60,085 nt of DNA from Bradyrhizobium pachyrhizi (GTDB taxonomy: Bacteria > Pseudomonadota > Alphaproteobacteria > Rhizobiales > Xanthobacteraceae). Shown piece by piece: positions 1 to 7,495 of the stretch. The translations under genes and the position numbers were made by a program. How positions within the stretch are numbered: position 1 is the stretch's first letter; every line of letters starts with the position of its first letter. Below the pieces are notes generated by a model that saw only the letters and a program-made list of their open reading frames with translations, searched no databases and was not told the origin of the DNA. The stretch spans positions 246,529-306,613 of the forward strand of contig NZ_LFIQ01000114.1 in NCBI RefSeq assembly GCF_001189245.1, in the 5' to 3' direction.

Positions 1-698
1 CCGCCGGCATTGGCGAGACCGATGATCTTGGCCTTGGAGGCCTGCGCCTGCAGCAGGAAGGAGGAGAAGTCAGCGGTGTTGAGCGGATGCTTGACGCCGC
101 CGACCACCTTGCCGCCATTGGCGGTGACGACGGCCGTGGTGTCGCGCTCGAGCGCGGCGCCGAACGCGTAATCCGCGGTGAGGAAGAACCAGGTGTCCCC
201 GCCCGCCTTCACCAGCGCCTGGCCGGTGGCGTGGGCGAGCATGTAAGTGTCGTAGGTCCAGTGCACGGTATTCGGCGAGCACTGCGCGTTGGTGAGATCG
301 GAGGTGGCGGCGCCCGAATTGATGTAGACGCCGTTCTTTTCCTTCACGACGTTGTTGACCGCGAGCGCGACGCCGGAATTCGGCACGTCGACGATGGTGT
401 CGACCTTGTCGACGTCGAACCACTGCCGGGCGATGGTGGTGCCGATATCGGGCTTGTTCTGGTGATCGCCGGAGATCAGGTCGATGGTCCAGCCCTTGGC
501 CTTGAGGCCGGAGTCCTCGATCGCCATCTGCGCCGCCAGCGTCGAGCCGGGGCCGGCGAGATCGGCGTAGAGGCCGGACTGATCCGACAGCGCGCCGATC
601 TTGACCGTCTTGTCGAGCTTTTCCTGGGCGGAGGCGACGCTTGCGGCAGACAGCACCATCGCGGTGCCGAGCAAGAGCGCCGAAATCTTGTTCTTCAT
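1..698 (-). CDS. Branched-chain amino acid ABC transporter, substrate-binding protein (partial)
   Basis: Periplasmic binding protein of a Liv (HAAT)-type importer, which would deliver an amino acid or similar small ligand to membrane permeases. The gene runs off the left edge, so only its first 232 codons are visible. Residues 1-25 are a signal peptide ending in ASA before QEKLDK. The mature part begins KIGALSDQSGLYAD and includes GDHQNKPDIG and NSGAATSDL, typical of the Peripla_BP_6 fold. It follows the two ATPase genes on the same strand after a 40-bp gap, so it is probably in their operon; permease genes would lie further left. The ATG at 698 is fixed by the signal peptide. The ligand cannot be told from sequence. 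Confidence 0.9.
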   Translation of the reverse strand, partial: MKNKISALLLGTAMVLSAASVASAQEKLDKTVKIGALSDQSGLYADLAGPGSTLAAQMAIEDSGLKAKGWTIDLISGDHQNKPDIGTTIARQWFDVDKVDTIVDVPNSGVALAVNNVVKEKNGVYINSGAATSDLTNAQCSPNTVHWTYDTYMLAHATGQALVKAGGDTWFFLTADYAFGAALERDTTAVVTANGGKVVGGVKHPLNTADFSSFLLQAQASKAKIIGLANAG

Positions 699-738
699 AT
701 CGTATTCCCTCGTCCTAAATTTTCTGGTTCTGGCGATA

Positions 739-1482
739 TCAGACGCCGAGATAGGTATGGAGCTTGTCCATGTTGGCCGACAGCTCCGAATTCGCGAAGC
801 CGTCGATCACCTTGCCGTGCTCGACAATGTAGTAGCGGTCCGCAACGGTCGAGGCGAAACGGAAATTCTGCTCGACCAACAGGATCGTGAATCCCTGCGA
901 CTTCAGGCGCGCAATGGTGTGCCCGATCTGCTGGATGATGACCGGGGCCAACCCTTCGGTCGGCTCGTCCAGCATCAGAAAGCGCGCGCCGGTCCGCAGG
1001 ATGCGCGCAATCGCCAGCATCTGCTGCTCGCCGCCCGAGAGCTTGGTGCCCTGGCTGGTGAGGCGCTCCTTCAGGTTGGGAAACAGCGTGAAGATCTGGT
1101 CGAGCGGCAGGCCGCCCGGCCGCACCACCGGCGGCAGCAGCAGGTTCTCGCGGACGTCGAGGCTGGCGAAAATGCCGCGCTCCTCGGGACAGAATGCGAT
1201 GCCGAGCCGCGCGATTTTGTCCGAGGTGGCGCGGATGATTTCCTGATTGTCGAAGCGGATCGAGCCGGCGCGCTTGCCGATCACGCCCATCACCGACTTC
1301 AGCGTGGTGGTCTTGCCGGCACCGTTGCGGCCGAGCAGCGTCACCACCTCGCCGGCCTTCACGTTGAAATTGATCCCGTGAAGGATGTGGGATTCGCCGT
1401 ACCAGGCCTGCAGATCCTTGACCGTCAGCACGTCGGCGCCGGCCGCAGCCACGGGCTTCTCCGCCAGTTTTGCCTCAGCCAT
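739..1482 (-). CDS. livF: Branched-chain amino acid ABC transporter ATPase LivF
   Basis: Cytoplasmic ATPase, one of the two that power a Liv-type importer. The 247-residue length is normal for LivF. Walker A GRNGAGKTT is at about residues 51-59, the signature LSGGEQQ at about 148-154, and Walker B LMLDEP at about 169-174 followed by TEGLAP, the LivF form of this segment. It overlaps the upstream livG by 8 bp, which indicates translational coupling, and the binding-protein gene follows after 40 bp. The extra N-terminal 15 residues (alanine- and lysine-rich) are a common extension. Substrate is inferred from family only. Confidence 0.93.
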   Translation of the reverse strand: MAEAKLAEKPVAAAGADVLTVKDLQAWYGESHILHGINFNVKAGEVVTLLGRNGAGKTTTLKSVMGVIGKRAGSIRFDNQEIIRATSDKIARLGIAFCPEERGIFASLDVRENLLLPPVVRPGGLPLDQIFTLFPNLKERLTSQGTKLSGGEQQMLAIARILRTGARFLMLDEPTEGLAPVIIQQIGHTIARLKSQGFTILLVEQNFRFASTVADRYYIVEHGKVIDGFANSELSANMDKLHTYLGV

Positions 1483-2251
1483 GACCCGCTCCCAGATAGG
1501 CTTCCTTCACGCGCTCGTCCTTGGAGAGGTCGGCGTAGTTGCCCTCCGCCAGCACCTGCCCGCGCGTCAGCACGGTGATGATGTCGGAGAGGTTGGCCAC
1601 CACCGAGAGGTTATGTTCGACCATCAGGATGGTGTATTTCGCGGAAATCCGCTTGATCAGCGCCGCGATCTTGTCGATGTCCTCGTGGCCCATGCCGGCC
1701 ATCGGCTCGTCGAGCAGCATCATCTCGGGGTCGAGCGCGAGCGTCGTTGCAATTTCAAGTGCGCGCTTGCGGCCGTACGGCATCTCCACCGCCGGCGTGT
1801 TGGCGAATTCGCTCAAGCCGACGTCGTTCAGGAGCTCGTGGGCGCGCGGATTGAAGCGGTCCAGCACGCTTTTCGAACGCCAGAAATCGAACGACGAACC
1901 GTGTTGCCGCTGAAGCGCCACGCGGACGTTCTCGAGCGCGGTCAGATGCGGAAATACCGCCGAAATCTGAAACGAACGGACCAGCCCGAGGCGCGCCACG
2001 TCGGCCGGCGGCATCGCGGTGATGTCGTGGCCCTTGTAGCGAATCTGGCCTGCCGACGGCTTCAGGAATTTGGTCAGCAGATTGAAACAGGTCGTCTTGC
2101 CGGCGCCGTTCGGCCCGATCAACGCATGGATACTGCCCCGACGCACTTTCAACGCGACGTCGCGAACGGCGAAGAAACCCGCGAATTCCTTGGTCAATCC
2201 GCTGGTTTCGAGGATGAACTCATCTGCCAAATAGATTCCCCCATACGCCAT
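1475..2251 (-). CDS. livG: Branched-chain amino acid ABC transporter ATPase LivG
   Basis: Second cytoplasmic ATPase of the Liv-type importer. In its 258 residues Walker A GPNGAGKTT is at about 46-54 and Walker B MLLDEP is followed by MAGMGHED, as in LivG. The signature position reads MPYGRKR instead of the canonical LSGGQ-like sequence; PYG-type signatures are common in LivG and are not a defect. First gene of the visible operon (livG, livF, binding protein), transcribed leftwards. The ATG at 2251 gives a short leader MAYGGIYLAD before the first beta strand; a slightly later start cannot be excluded. Confidence 0.92.
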   Translation of the reverse strand: MAYGGIYLADEFILETSGLTKEFAGFFAVRDVALKVRRGSIHALIGPNGAGKTTCFNLLTKFLKPSAGQIRYKGHDITAMPPADVARLGLVRSFQISAVFPHLTALENVRVALQRQHGSSFDFWRSKSVLDRFNPRAHELLNDVGLSEFANTPAVEMPYGRKRALEIATTLALDPEMMLLDEPMAGMGHEDIDKIAALIKRISAKYTILMVEHNLSVVANLSDIITVLTRGQVLAEGNYADLSKDERVKEAYLGAGHG

Positions 2252-2556
2252 CGCTGCGAAGCCCCTCGCCCGCGTGGCCAGCTTTTTTCGTGTCCGACAG
2301 GCGTCCGATCCGTCTTGGAAACCGTCCGGGGCCCGTCGCCTCCGGGCCGGAATATGCCGTCATCTGCGGCGGTTACGCAAGGTGGAAAGCTGTGCACTGC
2401 GGCATCAGCGTGACCGGTTCCGGTTGATCCTTAGTCGAATGGCATTTCGGCGCGCTTTGCGCCTCGGGAAAGCGGTTGTTAACGGTGTTTTGCTCCGGAC
2501 TCCCGCTTTCATAGAATATTTGCGCCTCTCGCCGAAGCTCCGGCCATTGCATATGA
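2252..2556. other. Intergenic region upstream of livG
   Basis: About 305 bp between the livG start and the truncated PAS-family frame on the other strand. It should hold the promoters for both directions. Open frames here (for example on the minus strand around 2373-2633) lack ribosome binding sites and family resemblance and are judged spurious. No convincing operator, hairpin or RNA gene was seen. Confidence 0.4.
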
Positions 2557-2730
2557 ATGGCTAGAGCCTTGCATTTCGAGCGCGCCAGTTCTTCGGTCGT
2601 CAAATCGATCCCGCAACGTGATTTCCTCGGCACGTGGCTGCGACTTTATGCCCGCAGCCAAACCATCCCGCAGATCGATGAACTTGTCCTTGGCCGCATC
2701 CCGTTCGGGGATGTGCCTGAATTCGGCTAG
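2557..2730 (+). pseudogene. Truncated N-terminal copy of the downstream PAS_5-like protein
   Basis: A 57-codon frame starting MARALHFERAS and stopping at TAG 2728-2730. Its residues SSVVKSIPQRDFLGTWLRL line up directly with PSVVKSITQRVLLNAWLRA at the start of the next gene, and the match fades after about 40 residues. This is therefore the amino end of a tandem paralogue whose PAS body is gone. The stop lies 3 bp before the next ATG, so the short frame may still act as a translated leader, since the downstream ATG has no good ribosome binding site of its own. I infer decay after tandem duplication; a functional short peptide is the alternative. Confidence 0.6.
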
Positions 2731-2733
2731 CCG

Positions 2734-3351
2734 ATGCAATTCAGAAGTGCCGATCCATCGGTGGTCAAATCGATCACGCAGCGGGTGCTGCTGAACGCCT
2801 GGCTGCGCGCGCTGCGTATGCCGGACGCGCTTCCCCTGCTGTGCGACTTCCATATCGAGGACACCGCCGACGAGCGCGCCGACATGATGAGCTTCGACGT
2901 GGTCGGCAGTGGCGAGGCCGCGCGTTTCCTGATCACGCAGGAAGGCGCGCGGCTGACGACGGCCTATGGCAACGAGCACGTCGAGTCGCGGCTGCGCACC
3001 AACCGCTACCTCGATGACGCGATCGGACCCGAGCGCTACGCGGGGGTCATCCTGTCATATCGTGCCTGCCTCGTGCGCAAGCGCCCGACCTACACCGTTG
3101 CGACGGTCGCCGACGCCGACGGCAAGGAGGTTTCCTATGAACGGCTGCTCTTGCCGTTCGGACGCGGCGATGCCGTCGAGCACATCATCGGCTCCTACAA
3201 GGCGATCAGCACCGAAGGCCGCTTTCGGCTGCACAATCTGATGGGTGTGGCTGCGAAGTCGGCCCCGGTGGTCACGGAGCGGGCGGTGATCGACCGCAGG
3301 TTCGTCCCGACGGATCGTCCCGTGAGCCATGATTCAGTCGAGTTGATCTAG
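2734..3351 (+). CDS. PAS domain-containing protein (PAS_5-like)
   Basis: A 205-residue soluble protein with no HTH, kinase or transmembrane segment. Layout follows the short alphaproteobacterial PAS_5-type proteins: an N-terminal helical segment (VVKSITQRVLLNAWLRA), then a single PAS-like domain from about residue 40 to 170 (FHIEDTADERADMMSFDVV, later GVILSYRACLVRKRP and KEVSYERLLLPFGRGD). Such proteins are thought to be sensory or regulatory, but the ligand and partner are unknown. It directly follows a truncated copy of its own N-terminus and ends convergent with the ArsC-family gene. Start ATG 2734 is supported by alignment with that copy. Confidence 0.6.
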   Translation: MQFRSADPSVVKSITQRVLLNAWLRALRMPDALPLLCDFHIEDTADERADMMSFDVVGSGEAARFLITQEGARLTTAYGNEHVESRLRTNRYLDDAIGPERYAGVILSYRACLVRKRPTYTVATVADADGKEVSYERLLLPFGRGDAVEHIIGSYKAISTEGRFRLHNLMGVAAKSAPVVTERAVIDRRFVPTDRPVSHDSVELI

Positions 3352-3357
3352 ACGCGT

Positions 3358-3373
3358 CGCTTCACGCGAAGCG
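3358..3373. terminator. Possible bidirectional hairpin between convergent genes
   Basis: Perfect 6-bp arms cgcttc and gaagcg around a 4-base loop, placed between the ends of two convergent genes (3351 and 3397). There is no T-run on either side, so it is only a candidate terminator. Confidence 0.3.
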
Positions 3374-3396
3374 GTCACCCCATCGCTGGAAGCGCC

Positions 3397-3780
3397 TTAG
3401 CCCTTCTTGCGCGCCTTCGCCGGCACTTCCTTGGCGTAGATGTCCGGCTTGAAGCCGACGACGCGCTTCGGTCCGAGATCGAGCACCGGGCGCTTGATCA
3501 TCGAGGGCTGCTCGGCCATCAGCGCCAGCGCCTTGCGCTCGTTCAAGCCTTCCTTGTCGGCATCGGGTAACTTCTTGAAGGTGGTACCGGCGCGGTTGAG
3601 CAGCGTTTCCCAGCCGACCTCGTCGCTCCACTGCTTGAGCTTGTCCTTGGCGATCCCGGCGGTCTTGTAGTCGTGGAAGTCGTAGGCGACGCCATGATCG
3701 TCGAGCCAGGCCCGCGCCTTCTTCATGGTGTCGCAGTTCTTGATGCCGTAGATGGTGATGGTCAAAGCCGTTCCCCGCAT
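3397..3780 (-). CDS. ArsC/Spx-family reductase (YffB-like)
   Basis: Small thioredoxin-fold protein of the arsenate-reductase-like (ArsC/YffB) family. It opens with ITIYGIKNCDTMKKAR, where the Cys of NCDT is the conserved active-site position in YffB-like proteins, and ends with the family block MIKRPVLDLG. YffB proteins are thought to be glutathione-linked thiol reductases; a real arsenate role is not indicated because no ars genes are near. The ATG at 3780 adds MRGTA; a TTG at 3765 (giving LTITIYG) fits the family start better. It is convergent with the PAS gene and shares its strand with the P460 gene upstream. Confidence 0.85.
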   Translation of the reverse strand: MRGTALTITIYGIKNCDTMKKARAWLDDHGVAYDFHDYKTAGIAKDKLKQWSDEVGWETLLNRAGTTFKKLPDADKEGLNERKALALMAEQPSMIKRPVLDLGPKRVVGFKPDIYAKEVPAKARKKG

Positions 3781-3864
3781 GCGATTGCCGCGGGGAAACT
3801 AGCCTCGCGGCAATCCCGGCGCCAGATCAGAGCCATCAGGTCTCCACACCGATATTGCCGGCGT

Positions 3865-4374
3865 TCAATGCGCGTAATGGGTAAAGACGAAATCGTGATC
3901 GCTGGCGTGGGCCTCGTGGCAGGCAAAACACGTCTCGTGCTGGGCGGCGTCGACCGGCTTGCCGTCGATGAAGCGGCCAAAGCCCCAGCCGCCGGTGGAG
4001 GCATATTTGACGGAGTCCTTGACCATGACCTGGACCGTGGTCGCGGGCCCCGTGATGAAGGCGCCGTCGAGGCCTGCAACCGGCTTGCGCTTCCAGGCGA
4101 GCTTGACCAGCACGGTGCCGTCGGGGAAACGCGCGGCGCCGTCCTGATAGGCCTTCACGGCGGTCGCGTTGCCGAGCACGCTGCGAAGTTCGTCCAGCCC
4201 GGTCTCCTCGCCGACCGCGATCAGCTTCCAGTCGCGATAGCCGTCAGGGATTTTCACGCCGAAGATCGGCGATGCCAGTGCCGCGTCATCGGCGCGCCCA
4301 ACGGCGAACGGCAGTGCCGCGCTGATGCAGGCTGCCGCGATCGCGGCAGCTGCCCATTTCACAACCTGTCTCAT
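3865..4374 (-). CDS. Cytochrome P460 family protein
   Basis: Periplasmic c-type haem protein of 169 residues. Residues 1-28 form a signal peptide. A single haem-binding motif CFACH lies near the C-terminus (about 149-153), and the middle has the P460 pattern (IPDGYRDWKLIAVG, later AGLDGAFITGPATTVQVM and GGWGFGRF). Cytochromes P460 oxidise hydroxylamine or hydrazine in ammonia oxidisers, but homologues are widespread and their substrates are mostly unknown. It lies between the hydrolase (ends at 4395) and the ArsC-like gene, all on one strand, so the hydrolase may be co-transcribed with it. Confidence 0.85.
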   Translation of the reverse strand: MRQVVKWAAAAIAAACISAALPFAVGRADDAALASPIFGVKIPDGYRDWKLIAVGEETGLDELRSVLGNATAVKAYQDGAARFPDGTVLVKLAWKRKPVAGLDGAFITGPATTVQVMVKDSVKYASTGGWGFGRFIDGKPVDAAQHETCFACHEAHASDHDFVFTHYAH

Positions 4375-4394
4375 GATCGGTGATCCGCTCCGTC

Positions 4395-5435
4395 TCAGAC
4401 CTTGCTGACGTCGATGATGGCCTGCACGAAGGCCTGCGGCGCTTCCTGCGGCAGATTGTGGCCGATACCGCCGATCAGGAGCCGATGCTCATAGTGGCCG
4501 GAGAACTTCTTGGCATAGGCTGCGGGCTCGGGATGCGGCGCGCCGTTGGCATCGCCCTCCATCGTGATGGTCGGGATCGCGATGACGGGCGCTTGGGCGA
4601 GCGTCTTCTCGAACGGGTCGTACTTCGCCTCGCCCTCGGCGAGATCAAGCCGCCAGCGGTAATTGTGGATCACGATATCGACGTGGTCAGGATTCTCGAA
4701 GGCCGCCGCGCTGCGGTCGAAGGTGGCGTCGTCGAACTTCCACTGCGGCGACGCCAACTGCCAGATCAGCTTGGCAAAGTCATGCCGGTTCTTGGCGTAG
4801 CCCTCGCGGCCGCGCTCGGTCGCGAAATAGAACTGGTACCACCATTGCAGCTCGGCCTTCGGCGGCAGCGGCACCTTGCCGGCCGCCTGGCTGCCGATCA
4901 GATAGCCGCTCACCGAAACCATGGCCTTGCAGCGCTCGGGCCAGAGCACCGCCATGATGTTGGCGGTGCGCGCGCCCCAATCATAGCCGCCGAGCACGGC
5001 CTTCTCGATCTTCAACGCATCCATCAGCGCGATGATGTCGGCTGAGACCGCGACCGGCTGGCCGCTGCGCATGGTGTCGCTGGAGAGGAAGCGCGTCGTG
5101 CCGTAGCCGCGCAGATGCGGCACGATCACGCGGTAGCCGGCCTCGGCGAGCGCCGGCGCGACGTCGGCATAGCTGTGGATGTCGTAGGGCCAGCCGTGCA
5201 GCAGGATCACTGCGGGACCGGACGCAGGCCCCATCTCGACATAACCGGTATCAAGCACGCCGGCATTGATCTGCTTGACCGGACCGATCGTGGTGTGCGC
5301 GCCAGCCTTGATCGCAGGCAGCGCCGGCTTGGACTGTGCCTGAGCCGAGCCGATGAAGCCGAGCCTGGAGGCGGCAAGGATCCCGCCGGCGATGCCAAGG
5401 AAGCGGCGGCGTTGCTGATTGATGGACTGCGACAT
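4395..5435 (-). CDS. Tat-exported alpha/beta hydrolase, epoxide hydrolase-like
   Basis: A 346-residue hydrolase probably exported folded. The N-terminus QRRRFLGIAGG is a twin-arginine signal followed by a hydrophobic stretch and AQAQ. The alpha/beta hydrolase core shows the oxyanion motif HGWP (80-83), a nucleophile elbow GGYDWGAR with Asp at about 152, which is the acid nucleophile of epoxide hydrolases and haloalkane dehalogenases rather than Ser, and the catalytic His in GGIGHN near 326. The substrate is unknown. It is upstream of the P460 gene with only a 20-bp gap and divergent from the TPR regulator at 5599, which may regulate it. Confidence 0.85.
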   Translation of the reverse strand: MSQSINQQRRRFLGIAGGILAASRLGFIGSAQAQSKPALPAIKAGAHTTIGPVKQINAGVLDTGYVEMGPASGPAVILLHGWPYDIHSYADVAPALAEAGYRVIVPHLRGYGTTRFLSSDTMRSGQPVAVSADIIALMDALKIEKAVLGGYDWGARTANIMAVLWPERCKAMVSVSGYLIGSQAAGKVPLPPKAELQWWYQFYFATERGREGYAKNRHDFAKLIWQLASPQWKFDDATFDRSAAAFENPDHVDIVIHNYRWRLDLAEGEAKYDPFEKTLAQAPVIAIPTITMEGDANGAPHPEPAAYAKKFSGHYEHRLLIGGIGHNLPQEAPQAFVQAIIDVSKV

Positions 5436-5598
5436 GGCGATCTCCTGCGTCTGGTGTCGGGATGAAATATTGCAGAGACCGCCCCCGTCCGCTTTCAGAG
5501 GACGTGGATTTGCCCTTCAGACCGTCGTGATTTTGGCTCCGGGCCGCCTGTGCTAGGTTCCGCCACGCATTCAGCCGCCGGCCGCCGGACTCTTCGAT

Positions 5599-7152
5599 TT
5601 GACTTACCATTTCAACGACTTGACCCTCGATTCCGAGCGCCGTGAGCTGCGCCGTGGCGATGCTCTGGTGGCCGTCGAGCCGCAGGTCTTCGACCTCATC
5701 GAGTTCCTGATCCGCGCCCGTGATCGGGTGGTCAGCCGCGACGAGGTGCTGGCCGCCGTCTGGCACGGCCGGATCGTCTCGGAAGCGACGCTGAGCAGCC
5801 GGATCAACGCCGCACGGACTGCGATCGGCGACAATGGCGAGGAGCAGCGGCTGATCCGCACCCTGCCCCGCAAGGGCCTCCGCTTTGTCGGCGATGTCCG
5901 GGAGGACACCGCGCCCGATCGCCCGGCTGCAGACAGTGCCAGCCCGCCGCGGCCGAGCGAGGGCCCGTCGATCGCGGTGCTGCCCTTCACCAACATGAGC
6001 GGCGATCCCGAGCAGGATTATTTCGCCGACGGCATCGCCGAGGACATCACCACCGCGCTCGCGCGTTGCAGCCGCCTCACCGTGATCGCGCGCAACTCCG
6101 CCTTCACCTACAAGGGCAAGGCGGTCGACATCCGCCAGGTTGGACGCGATCTCGGCGTCGGCTATGTGCTCGAAGGCAGCGTCCGCCGCGGCGGCGATCG
6201 GCTGCGCATCACCGGGCAGCTAATCGACGCCGTCTCCGGTGCGCATCTGTGGGCCGATCGGTTCGATGGCGCAGCGACTGATGTGTTCGACCTGCAGGAC
6301 CGCATCACCGAGAACGTGGTCGGCGCGATCGAGCCGACCCTGCTCGTCGCGGAAGCCGAGCGGGTGCGGGCAGCGCCGCCCGACAGGCTCGACGCCTACG
6401 ATCTGCTGCTGCGCGCCTACAGCCTGCGTTACGAGTTCACGCCCGAGAGCATGGAAGCGGCGCTCGATTGCCTCGACCAGGCACTGGCGCTCGACCCCGC
6501 CTATGCACCGGCGCTGGCGGCCTCCGCCTATTGTCATGCGATGCGCCATGTCCAGGGCTGGCTGAAGCCGAACGATGCCTACCGGGAACGCGCGGTCGCG
6601 CAAGCCTGGCGCGCGGTCGAGCTCGCGCCCGGTGACCCGCAGGTCTTGTGGATGGCGGCGTTCGCGATCTGGAACATGGCCGACAAGATCGAGCCCGCAC
6701 GCGATCTGTTCGAGCGCTCGCTGGCGATCAACCCGAACTCGGCGATGGCGCTGGTGCTCGGCGGCTGGATCGAGGCGATGCGTGGTAATCAGAAAGCCGG
6801 CCGCGCCATGATCGAGCGCGCGCAGCGTCTGAACCCGCGCGATCCGCGCGGCTGGTTCGCCGCCGCGGCGCTCGCGATCTGCGCGGTGCTCGACCAGAAT
6901 TTCGCCGAGGCGGTGATGTGGGCGGACAAGGCGCTGGCGCAGAACCGCCGCTTCGCGGTGGCGCTGCGCGTCCTGATCGTGGCGCTCGTCAAGACCGGCG
7001 AGACCGAGCGCGCGACCCAGATCGCGCGCGAGCTGCTCAAGGTCGATCCGGAGTTTTCGATCTCCGGCTTCCTGTCGCGGATTCCGTTTCCGGTAGAAGC
7101 GATGTCCGCGACCTATCGTGAGACCCTCAAGGCCGCCGGCGTCCGGGATTGA
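5599..7152 (+). CDS. CadC-like winged-helix regulator with TolB-like and TPR regions
   Basis: A 517-residue soluble regulator. Residues 1-105 are an OmpR/CadC-type winged helix (FNDLTLDSERRELRRGD, LPRKGLRFVGDVRED). Residues about 128-260 match the segment seen in many adenylate-cyclase-associated regulators (SIAVLPFTNMSGDPEQDYF, DGIAEDITTALARC, VGYVLEGSVRRGGDRLRIT). The remainder is TPR-like helical repeats (ALDPAYAPALAASAYC, SLAINPNSAMALVLGG). No cyclase domain and no transmembrane helix, unlike CadC itself. The start is TTG at 5599, the only start that keeps the DNA-binding domain complete. Divergent from the Tat hydrolase by about 160 bp, a likely target. Confidence 0.82.
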   Translation: MTYHFNDLTLDSERRELRRGDALVAVEPQVFDLIEFLIRARDRVVSRDEVLAAVWHGRIVSEATLSSRINAARTAIGDNGEEQRLIRTLPRKGLRFVGDVREDTAPDRPAADSASPPRPSEGPSIAVLPFTNMSGDPEQDYFADGIAEDITTALARCSRLTVIARNSAFTYKGKAVDIRQVGRDLGVGYVLEGSVRRGGDRLRITGQLIDAVSGAHLWADRFDGAATDVFDLQDRITENVVGAIEPTLLVAEAERVRAAPPDRLDAYDLLLRAYSLRYEFTPESMEAALDCLDQALALDPAYAPALAASAYCHAMRHVQGWLKPNDAYRERAVAQAWRAVELAPGDPQVLWMAAFAIWNMADKIEPARDLFERSLAINPNSAMALVLGGWIEAMRGNQKAGRAMIERAQRLNPRDPRGWFAAAALAICAVLDQNFAEAVMWADKALAQNRRFAVALRVLIVALVKTGETERATQIARELLKVDPEFSISGFLSRIPFPVEAMSATYRETLKAAGVRD

Positions 7153-7495
7153 GACGCTCCGAGGACGCGACGATCATTCACCCGTGGTACGTTGCGCGGG
7201 CTGCCTGGCAGCATCGGCCTGATGACAGTCTCTTCCTCGTCGGAGAATTCGTAACGCATGATTCAACCGCCTTCGGTCCAAGATTGGAATCTTGCCCGGC
7301 AGCGAGGCTCAATGAGCCCGTGCCGACGGGATCGGTCGCGATGCGCCCGAAAGTGGACGCATTTTGCTCACCTTGAGTTTTGCCGAGTTTAGCCCGAAGC
7401 GGACATTCGTTGATCTAAATCAACCCCAAGCTGCCGGCCGTTTATTTCAGTGTCAGTATGTGGCCCGTGCGTCGAGCCCGTCTGGAGGATCGATC
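7153..7495. other. Intergenic region upstream of the sulfatase
   Basis: A 343-bp gap holding an FNR/FixK box (7410-7423) and the sulfatase ribosome binding site GGAGG at 7484-7488. A 75-codon frame on the plus strand from about 7149 has no family resemblance and overlaps the end of the regulator gene, so it is not called. The right half is clearly less GC-rich than the flanking genes. Confidence 0.5.
7410..7423 (+). promoter_or_regulatory. FNR/FixK-type box upstream of the sulfatase
   Basis: The sequence TTGATctaaATCAA is a perfect dyad and an exact match to the FNR/FixK consensus TTGAT-N4-ATCAA. Its centre at 7416.5 would place a class II start site near 7457, with an AT-rich tttatt at 7441-7446 in the region expected for the -10 element, and the gene starts at 7496. 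Confidence 0.7.

Noticed and set aside
3397..3780. Arsenate resistance role for the ArsC-family gene
   Set aside because: Sequence is of the YffB/Spx-like type and no arsR, arsB or acr3 neighbour exists.
7149..7376. 75-codon plus-strand frame before the sulfatase
   Set aside because: Overlaps the end of the regulator gene, no family resemblance, no ribosome binding site; the sulfatase start at 7496 is independently supported.
7364..7495. N-terminal extension of the sulfatase
   Set aside because: It would bury the signal peptide and translate the FixK box; GGAGG at 7484 supports ATG 7496.
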